64,000 nt of DNA from Streptomyces bathyalis (GTDB lineage: Bacteria > Actinomycetota > Actinomycetes > Streptomycetales > Streptomycetaceae): positions 3,720,001 through 3,784,000 of the forward strand of contig NZ_CP048882.1 of assembly GCF_015910445.1 (NCBI RefSeq), written 5' to 3'. Of this stretch, positions 9,297 to 23,387 are shown one piece after another. The notes under the pieces were generated by a model, which ran no database searches, had not been told where the DNA came from, and worked only from the letters and a program-made list of their open reading frames with translations. A program made the translations under genes and the position numbers. Positions within the stretch are counted from its first letter, which is position 1. Every line of letters begins with the position of its first letter.

Positions 9297-10028
9297 TTCG
9301 CTGTTCGAATCCGACGGTGTGGGAGGGCATGCTCCACAGGCGGCGGGCGAACGAGGCGTCCACACCCTGTGGGCCGCAGAAGTTGTCCCGATCGCTTCCA
9401 CAGAGAGGTCCGCTGTTCACCGATCCTTGGAGGTCACCGGGGTGTGGATTTGTGAGCAACTCCGATCCACAGGGTGTGGATCCGGAAGTGGCCATCGGGA
9501 CGGGCGCGACCTCTGTCCACCGGCTGCCCACAGCCGACGCGGTCTTGTCCCCAGCTTCTCCACAGGCCTGTCCACTGTTCGGCAACTCAACGCGCCTGCT
9601 CACTGGTTCGAGTGAAAGGCGTCACACCGGACCCGGATCCGGCCTGTGGGAAAGGTGGGGAAAACTTCGGATCGCGCTGTGGGGAAGTCGCCCTGGGCTG
9701 TGAACCGGGTGTGCAGAACTTTCCGCTGTCCACAGAAACCGTCGTTCGTCCACTGGTCCCGCCCACAGGGACGGTGGACAGAATTCGCGCACTGAGCTGG
9801 GGAAACAGGGTTGTCCACGGTTTCCACAACCCCTACTACTACGACCACGGATATATAGCGCTGAATCTGTTTCGAAGTGGGGGCTGTGCACAACGTGCGC
9901 CGGACGCTTCCTACCCACCCCACAACGACTTGACCCACACCCGCGCCGACTGTCGGCGACGTGCGTCAGACTGGTCCCCGGCAACGAGCCGACCAGGACG
10001 AGCAGCAGGGCGAGTAGCCAGCAACAGC
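9297..10028. other. oriC: origin of chromosomal replication oriC
   Basis: The non-coding dnaA-dnaN interval is packed with DnaA boxes and near-boxes on both strands. Examples are CTGTCCACC 9513-9521, TTCTCCACA 9556-9564, CTGTCCACT 9568-9576, CTGTCCACA 9726-9734, TTGTCCACG 9811-9819, TTTCCACAA 9821-9829 and TGTGCACAA 9885-9893, with TGTGGAT at 9475-9481 on the other strand. I count more than fifteen box-like sites by eye. A short A/T-rich island (GATATATAG, about 9850-9858) lies near the dnaN side. This matches the known Streptomyces oriC, with many boxes in two orientations and little A/T-rich DNA. Confidence 0.95.
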
Positions 10029-10043
10029 AGGAGGCGGCTGAAG

Positions 10044-11174
10044 GTGAAGATCCGGGTAGAGCGCGATGTACTCGCGGAGGCGGTGGCCTGGGCGGCGAAG
10101 AGCCTCCCTGCTCGTCCGCCCGTGCCTGTCCTTGCCGGCCTTCTCCTGAAGGCCGAGGACGGCTCCCTGAGCCTCTCCGGCTTCGACTACGAGGTCTCGG
10201 CCCGCGTCTCGGTCGAGGGCGAGGTCGAGGAGGAGGGCACGGTCCTCGTCTCCGGCCGTCTGCTCGCCGACATCTGCCGGTCGCTCCCCAACCGGCCCGT
10301 GGAGATTTCCACAGACGGTGTACGGGCGACGGTCTCCTGCGGCTCCTCCCGCTTCACCCTGCACACACTGCCTGTGGAGGAGTACCCGGCGCTCCCGGAG
10401 ATGCCCACCGCCACCGGCACGGTGCCCGGCGAGGTGTTCGCCTCCGCCGTCGCCCAGGTCGCCATCGCCGCCGGCCGTGACGACACGCTTCCCGTGCTGA
10501 CGGGTGTGCGGATCGAGATCGAGGGCGACACCGTCACGCTGGCCTCGACGGACCGGTACCGCTTCGCCGTCCGCGAGTTCCTGTGGAAGCCGGAAACGCC
10601 CGACGCCTCCTCGGTGGCGCTCGTACCGGCCAAGACGCTGCTGGACACGGCGAAGTCGCTGAGCGGCGGAGACAACGTCTCGCTGGCCCTGTCGGGTTCG
10701 GGTTCGGGCGAGGGCCTGATCGGCTTCGAGGGTGCGGGCCGACGTACGACGACCAGGCTGCTGGAGGGCGATCTGCCCAAGTACCGGACGCTGTTCCCCA
10801 CGGAGTTCAACTCGGTCGCGGTGATCGAGACGGCGCCGTTCGTCGAGGCCGTCAAGCGCGTCGCCCTCGTCGCCGAGCGGAACACTCCCGTCAGGCTGAG
10901 CTTCGAGCAGGGGGTTCTGACTCTTGAGGCGGGCTCGAGCGACGATGCACAGGCTGTGGAGCGTGTGGACGCCGAGCTTGAGGGCGACGACGTCTCGATC
11001 GCCTTCAACCCCGGCTTCCTGCTCGAGGGTCTGAGCGCGATCGACTCCCCCGTCGCCCAGCTCTCGTTCACCACGTCGACGAAGCCGGCGCTGCTGAGCG
11101 GCAAGCCCGCGAAGGACGTCGAGGCGGACGACGCGTACAAGTACCTGATCATGCCCGTGCGGTTGTCGGGCTGA
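10044..11174 (+). CDS. dnaN: DNA polymerase III beta sliding clamp
   Basis: A 376-residue clamp that encircles DNA and tethers the polymerase. The start is GTG at 10044 with AGGAGG at 10029-10034, nine bases upstream; the frame stays open upstream through oriC, but that part is not protein-like. The sequence begins KIRVERDVLAEAVAWAAKSL and shows the three-domain beta fold, with PVLAGLLLKAEDG, VLTGVRIEIEGDTVTLASTD, and the C-terminal YLIMPVRLSG. First gene of the set leading to recF and gyrase. Confidence 0.97.
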   Translation: MKIRVERDVLAEAVAWAAKSLPARPPVPVLAGLLLKAEDGSLSLSGFDYEVSARVSVEGEVEEEGTVLVSGRLLADICRSLPNRPVEISTDGVRATVSCGSSRFTLHTLPVEEYPALPEMPTATGTVPGEVFASAVAQVAIAAGRDDTLPVLTGVRIEIEGDTVTLASTDRYRFAVREFLWKPETPDASSVALVPAKTLLDTAKSLSGGDNVSLALSGSGSGEGLIGFEGAGRRTTTRLLEGDLPKYRTLFPTEFNSVAVIETAPFVEAVKRVALVAERNTPVRLSFEQGVLTLEAGSSDDAQAVERVDAELEGDDVSIAFNPGFLLEGLSAIDSPVAQLSFTTSTKPALLSGKPAKDVEADDAYKYLIMPVRLSG

Positions 11175-11302
11175 GGCTCCTTCCGGTGACCGGGCCGTCG
11201 CCCCTGGTCAGCAACGTCTGAGCGCCCCCTATCCACAGGTGTGCGCGCACCCTGTGGGCGTAGGCTCGGGCCGAGGTACGAATCGTGAAAGAAGGGGCAC
11301 TG

Positions 11303-12235
11303 ATGGAGCTCGGTCTCATCGGTCTCGGCAAGATGGGCGGCAACATGCGCGAGCGCATCCGCCGGGCCGGCCACACAGTCATCGGCTACGACCGCAATCC
11401 CGACGTCGCGGATGTGCGGACCGTCGAGGAGCTGGTGGCGAAGCTCGGGGGACCGCGCGTCGTGTGGGTGATGGTCCCTGCGGGCGATGCCACTCAGACG
11501 ACCATCGACCAGCTGGCAGAGCTGCTCTCCCCCGGCGACGTCGTCGTCGACGGCGGCAACTCCCGCTGGACGGAGGACGAGCAGCACGCGGAGGAGCTCG
11601 CCGCCAAGGGCATCGGCTTCGTGGACTGCGGTGTCTCCGGTGGCGTGTGGGGCCTGGAGAACGGCTATGCGCTGATGTACGGCGGCGACGCCGAACACGT
11701 CGCCCGCGTGCAGCCCGTCTTCGACGCCCTCAAGCCAGAGGGCGAGTTCGGTGCCGTACACGCGGGCAAGGTCGGTGCGGGCCACTTCGCGAAGATGGTC
11801 CACAACGGCATCGAGTACGCGATGATGCAAGCCTTCGCCGAGGGCTGGGAGCTGCTGGAGGCCGTCGACTCGGTCACCGACGTGCGCGAGGTCTTCCGCT
11901 CCTGGCAGCAGGGCACCGTCATCCGTTCCTGGCTGCTGGATCTCGCGGTCAAGGCGCTGGATTCGGACGAGCACCTGGCCGAACTGCGAGGCTACGCCGC
12001 CGATTCGGGCGAGGGGCGCTGGACGGTCGACGCGGCGATCGACCACGCGGTGCCGCTGCCGGCGATCACGGCGTCGCTCTTCGCCCGCTTCTCGTCCCGG
12101 CAGAAGGACTCGCCGCAGATGAAGATGGTGGCCGCTCTGCGGAATCAGTTCGGCGGGCACGCGGTCTCGGCGAGCGGTGCCCATGTGGACGGTGACACTC
12201 CGGGCGCCGATGTCCTTCCGCCTGTGGGTGGTTGA
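11303..12235 (+). CDS. gnd: 6-phosphogluconate dehydrogenase, decarboxylating (short GntZ/YqeC type)
   Basis: About 310 residues, the short class of 6-phosphogluconate dehydrogenase (full-length enzymes are about 470). It oxidises and decarboxylates 6-phosphogluconate to ribulose 5-phosphate in the pentose phosphate pathway. The Rossmann loop is [12 protein letters not shown] at residues 4-15; DGGNSRW (near 84) and [13 protein letters not shown] are substrate-site motifs, and [16 protein letters not shown] holds the catalytic Lys and Asn. ATG 11303 follows a GAAGGGG ribosome binding site; a GTG 18 bases upstream is less likely. A gnd gene between dnaN and recF is characteristic of Streptomyces. 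Cofactor preference is not certain from sequence. Confidence 0.93.
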   Translation: MELGLIGLGKMGGNMRERIRRAGHTVIGYDRNPDVADVRTVEELVAKLGGPRVVWVMVPAGDATQTTIDQLAELLSPGDVVVDGGNSRWTEDEQHAEELAAKGIGFVDCGVSGGVWGLENGYALMYGGDAEHVARVQPVFDALKPEGEFGAVHAGKVGAGHFAKMVHNGIEYAMMQAFAEGWELLEAVDSVTDVREVFRSWQQGTVIRSWLLDLAVKALDSDEHLAELRGYAADSGEGRWTVDAAIDHAVPLPAITASLFARFSSRQKDSPQMKMVAALRNQFGGHAVSASGAHVDGDTPGADVLPPVGG

Positions 12236-12243
12236 CGGTTCCG

Positions 12244-13398
12244 ATGCACGTCACGCATCTGTCGCTCGCCGACTTCCGCTCGTACGCCCGGGCCGAGGTG
12301 TCTCTCGGTCCGGGCGTGACGACGTTCGTCGGGCCGAACGGGCAGGGCAAGACGAACCTGGTGGAGGCCGTCGGCTATCTCGCGTCGCTCGGCAGCCACC
12401 GGGTCTCGTCGGACGCCCCGCTGGTGCGGATGGGTGCGCAGCGTGCCGTCGTGCGTGCGGTTGTGCGGCAGGGGGACCGGCAGCAGCTGGTCGAGCTGGA
12501 GCTGAACCCCGGGAAGGCCAACCGTGCGCGGATCAACAGGTCCTCGCAGGTCAAGCCGCGTGACGTGCTGGGCATCGTGCGGACGGTGCTGTTCGCGCCG
12601 GAGGATCTGTCGCTGGTGAAGGGCGACCCGGGTGAACGCCGCGGATTCCTCGACGAGTTGGTGACCGCGCGTTCGCCGCGCATGGCCGGGGTGCGTTCCG
12701 ACTACGACCGGGTGCTCAAGCAGCGCAATTCGCTGCTGAAGTCGGCGGTGATGGCGCGGCGGCACGGCGGTCGCGATGTGGACACCTCGACGCTCGACGT
12801 GTGGGACGAGCATCTGGCCCGTGTGGGCGCCGAGTTGCTGGCGCGGCGGCTGGAGCTGATATCGGCGCTGCGGCCGCTGGCGGACAAGGCGTACGAGCGT
12901 CTGGCGCCCGGCGGTGGTCCGGTGGGCCTGGAGTACAAGGGCGCCCCGGCGGACGGCAGCCGCGGCGGCGTTGACGGAGAGGGCGGCTCCGCCGTCTCCC
13001 CCGCGGAGCTGTACGAGGGGCTGCTGGGGGCTCTGCGGGAGTCGCGCCGCGCGGAGATGGAGCGCGGCGTGACGCTGGTGGGCCCGCACCGGGACGATCT
13101 GGTGCTGAAGTTGGGCGAGCTGCCGGCCAAGGGGTATGCGAGCCATGGCGAGTCGTGGTCGCTCGCCCTGTCGTTGCGGCTGGCTTCGTACGAGCTGCTC
13201 AAGAGCGAGGGCAACGAGCCGGTGCTGGTCCTCGACGACGTCTTCGCGGAGCTGGACGTGCAACGGCGTGCGCGGCTGGCGGAGTTGGTGGCGCCCGGCG
13301 AGCAGGTCCTGGTGACGGCGGCGGTGCCGGACGACGTGCCGGAGGTGCTGGCGGGTGCGCGGTTCGCGGTCTCCGGCGGGGAGGTCGTGGCGGAATGA
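12244..13398 (+). CDS. recF: DNA replication and repair protein RecF
   Basis: A 384-residue SMC-like ATPase that helps load RecA at single-strand gaps. It begins [14 protein letters not shown]; Walker A is [14 protein letters not shown] near residues 30-43; the signature region includes [17 protein letters not shown]; Walker B is [13 protein letters not shown] near residue 330. ATG 12244 gives the normal N-terminus; a TTG at 12232 would add four residues. Its ATG-proximal end follows the gnd stop by 8 bases, and its stop overlaps the next ATG (ATGA). Confidence 0.96.
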   Translation: MHVTHLSLADFRSYARAEVSLGPGVTTFVGPNGQGKTNLVEAVGYLASLGSHRVSSDAPLVRMGAQRAVVRAVVRQGDRQQLVELELNPGKANRARINRSSQVKPRDVLGIVRTVLFAPEDLSLVKGDPGERRGFLDELVTARSPRMAGVRSDYDRVLKQRNSLLKSAVMARRHGGRDVDTSTLDVWDEHLARVGAELLARRLELISALRPLADKAYERLAPGGGPVGLEYKGAPADGSRGGVDGEGGSAVSPAELYEGLLGALRESRRAEMERGVTLVGPHRDDLVLKLGELPAKGYASHGESWSLALSLRLASYELLKSEGNEPVLVLDDVFAELDVQRRARLAELVAPGEQVLVTAAVPDDVPEVLAGARFAVSGGEVVAE

Positions 13399-13991
13399 GC
13401 GACGAGTCGTCTCCGGAGACCTCGTCCGAGCAGGCACGGGGACCGGCCGATGCGCAGGTGCCGCCGGGTGCGGAGCGTCCACAGCCCCCTGAGCCGACGG
13501 GTGTGGATCTCGCGCGAGTGGCGCTGCGTGCGGCGAAGGAGCAGGCGCGGGCGCGCGGTGCGGCGGCGCAGCAGAAGAAGGATGTGCGGCGCGGGCGGGT
13601 CCCGCGTTCGGGCGCGGGCCGTGACGGGCGTGACCCGCTGTCGTTGGGGTCTGCGGTGCGGGGGTTGATCACGGAGCGGGGCTGGGAGGTTCCGGCCGCG
13701 GTGGGCGGCGTGATGGGCCGCTGGCCGCAGCTGGTCGGGCCGGAGGTGGCCCAGCACTGCGAGCCGCAGCGGTTCGACGAGGAGGAGCGGGTGCTGACGG
13801 TGCGCTGTGATTCCACGGCCTGGGCGACGCAGTTGCGGCTGCTGGCGCCGAGGCTCGTCGCGCGTCTGAACGAGGACCTCGGTGAGGGGACGGTGGCGTT
13901 CCTGAAGGTGCGTGGCCCGCAGGCGCCGGGTACGCGCAGTGGTCCTCTGCGTGCACCGGGTAGCAAGGGACCAGGGGACACCTACGGGTGA
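13395..13991 (+). CDS. DUF721 (DciA-like) family protein
   Basis: A 198-residue protein with a disordered Pro/Glu-rich N-terminus and a C-terminal DUF721 domain. Key segments are [38 protein letters not shown] and [23 protein letters not shown]721 includes DciA, the helicase operator found in most bacteria that lack DnaC, so a role in loading the replicative helicase is plausible. The ATG overlaps the recF stop. A gene of this family between recF and gyrB is conserved in actinobacteria. The precise role here is inferred. Confidence 0.85.
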   Translation: MSDESSPETSSEQARGPADAQVPPGAERPQPPEPTGVDLARVALRAAKEQARARGAAAQQKKDVRRGRVPRSGAGRDGRDPLSLGSAVRGLITERGWEVPAAVGGVMGRWPQLVGPEVAQHCEPQRFDEEERVLTVRCDSTAWATQLRLLAPRLVARLNEDLGEGTVAFLKVRGPQAPGTRSGPLRAPGSKGPGDTYG

Positions 13992-14234
13992 TTGGTGACG
14001 GCGCTCACGGTGATGGAGCGTTGACAGCCCGAAGCGCTGAGCGCCCCTGTGAGCGTTCTGGCCCCCCGGTGTGCATATGGGGAGTCGCCGGACGCCAGTT
14101 CAGGTCGGCACATGCGGACTCAGGCACCGGCAAACGCCCATTCGCGCCGCCGCCACCGGTACACTGGTGGAGAACCGCTCCGTAGCGGAACATGTCGAAC
14201 GACGCAGCCGCTCCACTGATCCTGGAGGCGGCCT

Positions 14235-16330
<2,096 letters not shown>

Positions 16331-16418
16331 GCCTCGACATCTGAGCCGGTCGCCCGCCGTAGCGCCCGCAGGCAGGTATTCCGTCGCGCACCACACACTG
16401 AAGGACTTGAGCTGAGCA

Positions 16419-19058
<2,640 letters not shown>

Positions 19059-19061
19059 CGC

Positions 19062-19724
19062 GTGAGTGGTGCTCAGCCGCAGCCCCATGCGCATCAGGAG
19101 GCCGAGCCGCGACAGCAGCCGCCGCAGGAGTCGCAGCCCCTGCCTCAGGCGCAGCCGCACCGTCCGCCGCAGGCGTACCCGGCCCCGCCGGTGAATCCGC
19201 CGACGGCGGGGACGAACGCGGGCACGGCTGCGGGGCCGGCGGCCGGCGGGCAGCACCACGGTTCGGGCACCGACACGGAGACCGGCACCGCTCTCGGTCT
19301 GGGTGGGTCCGCGAGCACCGTTCGCAAGCCCCGCACCGGGGCCCGCACGGTGCCGCGCACCCGCAAGGCGAGGCTGCGCGTGGCCAAGGCCGACCCGTGG
19401 TCGGTGATGAAGGTCAGCTTCCTGCTGTCGATAGCGCTGGGCGTGTGCACCATCGTGGCGGTGGCGGTGCTGTGGATGGTGATGAACGCGATGGGCGTCT
19501 TCTCCGCCATCTCCGGCACGGTCAGCCAGGCGACGCAGTCCGGCGACGGCGGTTTCGACGTGGAGTCGTTCCTGTCGCTGCCGCGGGTGCTGCTGTTCAC
19601 GTCGGTGATCGCCGCGATCGACGTGGTGCTGGCCACGGCTCTGGCGACGCTGGGTGCCTTCATCTACAACCTGTCCGCGGGCTTCGTCGGAGGCGTCGAG
19701 GTCACGCTCGCCGAGGACGAGTGA
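19062..19724 (+). CDS. DUF3566 domain membrane protein
   Basis: A 220-residue protein starting at GTG. The first 110 residues are Gln/Pro/Ala-rich and probably disordered. Then VAKADPWSVMKVSFLLSIAL begins a two-helix membrane domain (about 122-145 and 180-205) separated by a short loop with SISGTVSQATQSGDGG-type sequence. DUF3566 proteins directly after gyrA are conserved across Streptomyces and other actinobacteria; their role is unknown. The 3-base spacing to gyrA implies co-transcription. Confidence 0.88.
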   Translation: MSGAQPQPHAHQEAEPRQQPPQESQPLPQAQPHRPPQAYPAPPVNPPTAGTNAGTAAGPAAGGQHHGSGTDTETGTALGLGGSASTVRKPRTGARTVPRTRKARLRVAKADPWSVMKVSFLLSIALGVCTIVAVAVLWMVMNAMGVFSAISGTVSQATQSGDGGFDVESFLSLPRVLLFTSVIAAIDVVLATALATLGAFIYNLSAGFVGGVEVTLAEDE

Positions 19725-19751
19725 GCAGCGGGATCGGGCCTCTGAACGGAT

Positions 19752-19780
19752 TTGGGCACGTGGGTGAAGTGCGCTAACCT
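19752..19780 (+). promoter_or_regulatory. candidate tRNA-Ile promoter
   Basis: TTGGGC (19752-19757) and TAACCT (19775-19780) are separated by 17 bases and end 13 bases before the tRNA. This spacing suits a housekeeping sigma factor. Inferred from sequence only. Confidence 0.4.
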
Positions 19781-19793
19781 TTCGGTGCAGCGA

Positions 19794-19867
19794 GGGGCTA
19801 TAGCTCAGATGGTTAGAGCGCATCCCTGATAAGGATGAGGCCACAGGTTCAAGTCCTGTTAGCCCCA
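19794..19867 (+). tRNA. tRNA-Ile (GAT anticodon)
   Basis: A 74-nt cloverleaf. The acceptor GGGGCTA pairs with TAGCCCC before discriminator A. The anticodon stem CATCC/GGATG encloses CTGATAA with anticodon GAT at 19828-19830, and the T arm has GGTTCAAGTCC. No CCA is encoded. Confidence 0.97.
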
Positions 19868-19876
19868 CAAGCGTTG

Positions 19877-19907
19877 AAGCCCCCAACCATGAGTGGTCGG
19901 GGGCTTT
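19877..19907 (+). terminator. terminator after tRNA-Ile
   Basis: AAGCCCCCAACCA pairs with TGGTCGGGGGCTT across a TGAG loop with one unpaired or mismatched position, and TTT follows. A strong intrinsic terminator shape 10 bases after the tRNA. Confidence 0.8.
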
Positions 19908-20322
19908 TGACATCTCTGGCTGCCCAGGCGAGCAGTGAGCCGCGCGTGTGCCGGGCGAGCAGGGGGTCGCTGCCGCACGATCCGCCGGAACGTGAGGGTC
20001 CGCGGTTCGTGCTCCCCGGCTTCCCGGCGATCCGCAGAGTTTTCCTGACTCCCCGGCGCCTGACCTACACAGGGGAGCGGTCGTCCTGAGCGCGAGTCCG
20101 TGAAGGACGCTGATGACGGCCGACGAGGCCAGACGGCGGTTCGCAACCGCGGATATCAGCGAGAGCCCCCGCATCGTGCTCTCTGCGGGCCTGCGCCGAC
20201 CGCGCCGACGACGGTCCCCCGCGACCAGCGGTTCCGTTTGCGGCTTGACCCGGTGTGCGCGGGGCCGTGCGTGCGAACATGGTTGTTTCAGCGGGTGTTG
20301 CCGGTGTCGGGCGGGGGCGGTT
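19908..20322. other. intergenic region before the NLR module
   Basis: I see no convincing gene. Frames are open on both strands because of base composition, but they lack recognisable domains. The frame of the next gene extends up to 20113, yet its Arg/Cys-rich translation there is not protein-like. The promoter for the NLR pair must lie here or just downstream; I cannot pick it out. Confidence 0.4.
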
Positions 20323-20703
20323 GTGCAGGCTCGGGCTGTGTTGCGGTGGCTGGCGGCGGTGGCCGGCTCGACCATGGGTTTCCTCGTCGTGTCGGTTCCC
20401 TGGGCTCTGCTGTCCGAGGGCGGTGATGACCCGTGGGACGTGATCGGTCCGGTGGCGGGCGTGGTCGCCGCGGGGGTTCTCGCCGCGCTGGGTTCGTGGG
20501 CGTCCCAGGCCGGTGCGTCACCGCCTGGCGGCTCTGCGGTTCGCCGGGTGCGGCAGTCCGCGCGAGGCAGGGGCAGCGTGACGCAGACGGGCGGCGATCA
20601 CGGTGCGGGTTCCGCGGCCCGGCGACGGCCGGGGCGGGAGGACGTGCGGCAGAAGGCGCGCGGTGGTGGGGACATCGATCAGGTGGGCGGCGACCGCGCC
20701 TGA
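20323..20703 (+). CDS. small two-helix membrane protein with repeated RHIM-like tail motif
   Basis: From GTG 20323 this is 126 residues; the start is uncertain and GTG 20338 is also possible. Two hydrophobic segments stand out: LRWLAAVAGSTMGFLVVSV and VIGPVAGVVAAGVLAALGSW. The hydrophilic tail then carries two copies of one motif, RQSARGRGSVTQTGGD (20551-20598) and RQKARGGGDIDQVGGD (20647-20694). The NLR-like protein 18 bases downstream carries a third copy at its N-terminus. Motif sharing between a small membrane protein and an NB-ARC protein resembles bacterial amyloid-signalling effector-receptor pairs, whose cores are RHIM-like (Val/Ile-x-Gln-x-Gly). Role as a membrane-acting effector is inference. 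Confidence 0.65.
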   Translation: MQARAVLRWLAAVAGSTMGFLVVSVPWALLSEGGDDPWDVIGPVAGVVAAGVLAALGSWASQAGASPPGGSAVRRVRQSARGRGSVTQTGGDHGAGSAARRRPGREDVRQKARGGGDIDQVGGDRA

Positions 20704-20721
20704 ACTGGGGGACCGGCAGCA

Positions 20722-23238
20722 GTGGAGAGTTCGGGGAAACGCCGCACACGGCAGAGCGCGCACGCGGGACGTGACGTCGTTCAGGGCGCCGGTGACGTGC
20801 ATGTGCACATCCCGCCAGCGCCGAGGCCGGAGGTGGAGTGGCCGGTGCGGGTGGGGAGGGTTCCGCCGCTTGCCGCCGCCTTCCAGCCACGCACCGCCAC
20901 CCGGGACTCGGTTGCCCGGGCCCGCGCCGGTGGTGGGGTGGTCCTCTCACAAGTGCTCACGGGGGATGGCGGCGTCGGCAAGAGCCAACTCGCGGCCTCA
21001 CTCGCACGAGAGGCGCGCGACGAGGAACGACCGGAAGGCCAGGAGCTGGATCTGCTGGTGTGGGTGAACGCCACCGAGCCCGACCAGATCATCGCCGCCT
21101 ACGCGGAGACCGCCGCGAAGTTGCAGCTTCCGGGCAGCACATCGGAGGACAGCGCCGCTGCGGCGCAGGTGTTCCTGGGATGGCTGGCGTCCACCTCTCG
21201 GCGGTGGCTCGTCGTCCTGGACGACATCACTGACCCGGAAGCGGCGAACGCGTGGTGGCCGGACGGCAACCACAACGGCTGGGTCCTGGCCACAACCCGA
21301 CGCCGTGACGCCCTGCTCAGCGGCCAGGGCCGTCAACTCCTCGACGTGGACCTCTACTCCCCGGAGGAGGCCCGCTCCTATCTGCGCGGCCGCCTCACCG
21401 ACGCCGGCCACCCCCACCTCTACGACCCGGATGACGCTGACCAACTCGCCGCGGAACTCGGCCATTTGCCCCTCGCACTCGGCCACGCCGCCGCCTACGT
21501 GATCAACAAACGGCGCACCGTCGGCGACTACTTGACGCTCTTCCGCGACGCCGGCAACCGGGTGGGCGACCTGCTCCCGCCCACGGCCGACACCGAGGGC
21601 TACGGACGCCCCGTCACCACCGCACTCCTGCTCTCCCTCACCGAGGTACAGGCCACCGACACCAGCCGGCTGGCGCGGCCGCTGCTGGAGCTCGTCTCCC
21701 TCCTGGACCCCCTTGGCCACCCCGCCGAGCTGTGGACCACACCCCCCGCGATGCGGTACCTGCGCACGGCACGCCCCGGCCACCGCCGCCGTCTGCGCCG
21801 GCACCACCCGCCGGTGACCGAGCAGGAGATCCACGACGCCCTGGACGTCCTGCGCACCTATGCGCTCATCGCCCAGGACACCGCCGAAGCGCCCATCCGC
21901 ATCCATGCGCTGACCGCCCGCGCCGTGCGCGAGACCATCCCGGCCGGCAACCTGCCCGCAACCGCCGAGGCCGCGGCAGACGCACTCCTGCATCTCTGGC
22001 CCGACCTCGACCACCACGACAGGGAGCTCTCGGCAGACCTGCGTGCCAGCACCGTGCAACTCGACCAGCACACCCGCCCGGTCCTGTGGCAGCCAACGAC
22101 CCACCAGTGCATTCACCGCGTCAGCAGCAGTCTCAGGGCGGCCGGCCTCTACAACCAGGCACTTGAGTACGACCGGAGGACGGTCGAGCGCAGCATCGAG
22201 CTACATGGTCCCGACGACCCTGACACCCTCCTGGCCCGCGTCAACCTCTCCCACTCCTACCGTGAAGCCGGACGCGTCCAGGATGCGCTCGACCAGTGCG
22301 AGAAGTTGCTGGCCGACTACGAGCGGCTGTTCGGTGACGATCACCCGTACGCCCTCGTCGCCCGTAACAATCTCGCCCTTTCCTACGGCGACGCGGGACG
22401 GGTCCAGGACGCCCTCGAAGTCCGTGAGCGGGTGCTGGCCGACCGCGAGCGGCTGCTCGGTGAGGACCACCTCCACACGCTTTCGGCTCGGAACAACCTC
22501 GCCCTGTCGTACAGCGACGCCGGGCGCGTCCAGGATGCGCTCGACCTGTGTGAGCGGGTGCTGGCCGACTACGAGCGGCTGCTCGGTGAGGACCACCCCT
22601 ATACCCTCGACGCCCGCGGCAACCTCGCGCTCTCCTACGGTGCGGCCGGGCGCACTCGGGAGGCCGTCGATCTGTGTGAGCGGGTGCTGGCCGATCGCGA
22701 GCGGCTGTTCGGTGAGGACCACCCGGACACCCTTTCCGCCCGCAACAACCTCGTCGGCTCCTACCGTGGCGCCGGACGCGTCCAAGATGCCCTGGATGTG
22801 TGCGAGAGGTTGCTGGCCGATCGCGAGCGGCTGCTCGTCGACGACCACCCCGACACCCTTTCTGTCCGCAACAACCTCGCCAACTGCTACGGCGACGCCG
22901 GACGGGTCCAGGACGCCCTCGAAATCCGTGAGCGGGTGCTGGCCGACTACGAGCGGCTGCTCGGCGACGAACACCCCAACACCCTTATCGCCCGCAACAA
23001 TCTCGCCCTCTCCTACGGCGACGCCGGGCGCACCCGGGAGGCCGTCGACCTGTGTGAGCGGGTGCTGGCCGATCGCGAGCGACTGCTCGGTGAGGACCAC
23101 CCGGACACCATTTCCACCCGTAACAACCTCGCCCTGTTGCGCAATGACGCGCGAGCCGTGCCTCAGCCCGATACGGCAGCCGCAGGAGACTCCACCGACC
23201 AACCAGTCACCCCGGGGCTGCCGGAACAACCGTTGTGA
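20722..23238 (+). CDS. NB-ARC/TPR STAND protein (bacterial NLR-like)
   Basis: An 838-residue protein from GTG 20722. Residues 10-25, RQSAHAGRDVVQGAGD, match the tail motif of the upstream membrane protein. A short VHVHIPPAPRP linker and VEWPVRVGRVPPLAAAFQPR, common before this NTPase, follow. The STAND NTPase has Walker A GDGGVGKSQL (81-90), Walker B WLVVLDDITD (162-171), an ATTRRRD sensor strand near 190 and a GLPL-like GHLPLALGHAA. Residues 474-809 are eight TPR units of 42 residues, kinesin-light-chain style. Such proteins oligomerise when the repeats sense a trigger, and many serve in phage defence or signalling. The trigger here is unknown. Coupled to the upstream gene. Confidence 0.88.
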   Translation: MESSGKRRTRQSAHAGRDVVQGAGDVHVHIPPAPRPEVEWPVRVGRVPPLAAAFQPRTATRDSVARARAGGGVVLSQVLTGDGGVGKSQLAASLAREARDEERPEGQELDLLVWVNATEPDQIIAAYAETAAKLQLPGSTSEDSAAAAQVFLGWLASTSRRWLVVLDDITDPEAANAWWPDGNHNGWVLATTRRRDALLSGQGRQLLDVDLYSPEEARSYLRGRLTDAGHPHLYDPDDADQLAAELGHLPLALGHAAAYVINKRRTVGDYLTLFRDAGNRVGDLLPPTADTEGYGRPVTTALLLSLTEVQATDTSRLARPLLELVSLLDPLGHPAELWTTPPAMRYLRTARPGHRRRLRRHHPPVTEQEIHDALDVLRTYALIAQDTAEAPIRIHALTARAVRETIPAGNLPATAEAAADALLHLWPDLDHHDRELSADLRASTVQLDQHTRPVLWQPTTHQCIHRVSSSLRAAGLYNQALEYDRRTVERSIELHGPDDPDTLLARVNLSHSYREAGRVQDALDQCEKLLADYERLFGDDHPYALVARNNLALSYGDAGRVQDALEVRERVLADRERLLGEDHLHTLSARNNLALSYSDAGRVQDALDLCERVLADYERLLGEDHPYTLDARGNLALSYGAAGRTREAVDLCERVLADRERLFGEDHPDTLSARNNLVGSYRGAGRVQDALDVCERLLADRERLLVDDHPDTLSVRNNLANCYGDAGRVQDALEIRERVLADYERLLGDEHPNTLIARNNLALSYGDAGRTREAVDLCERVLADRERLLGEDHPDTISTRNNLALLRNDARAVPQPDTAAAGDSTDQPVTPGLPEQPL
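22141..23148 (+). repeat. eight tandem 126-bp TPR-coding repeats
   Basis: Units start at 22141, 22267, 22393, 22519, 22645, 22771, 22897 and 23023. Each codes for 42 residues of the form AGRxxxALxxxERxLADxERLxGxDHPxTL followed by xARNNLALSY. Units 2-8 are alike at the DNA level as well as in protein, with long shared stretches such as GAGCGGGTGCTGGCCGA, which points to recent duplication or recombination between units. Confidence 0.95.
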
Positions 23239-23387
23239 CCACCGTCAGCGGCTCCTTCCTCAGGTCTTGAGCACGAGCCCGCCGGCTCCCCGCTGTGTCT
23301 CCGGCCCATGTGGCCCGTTCCGGCGATGAGTATCGCGGCGGTTCTGGTCCGTACTCACACGGACCGACCGCACCCGAGGGGAACGCC

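Noticed and set aside
9474..10043. Upstream extension of dnaN through oriC
   Set aside because: The extension is oriC DNA full of DnaA boxes. GTG 10044 has AGGAGG at the right distance and gives the standard 376-residue clamp.
19794..19867. tRNA-Ile as an attachment site for an integrated element
   Set aside because: I found no direct repeat of the tRNA 3' end downstream to 25.5 kb and no integrase gene, so an att site is unsupported.
22141..23148. Regular 126-bp repeats that might suggest a CRISPR array or satellite
   Set aside because: The repeats are coding TPR units in one frame, without spacers of CRISPR size and without cas genes.
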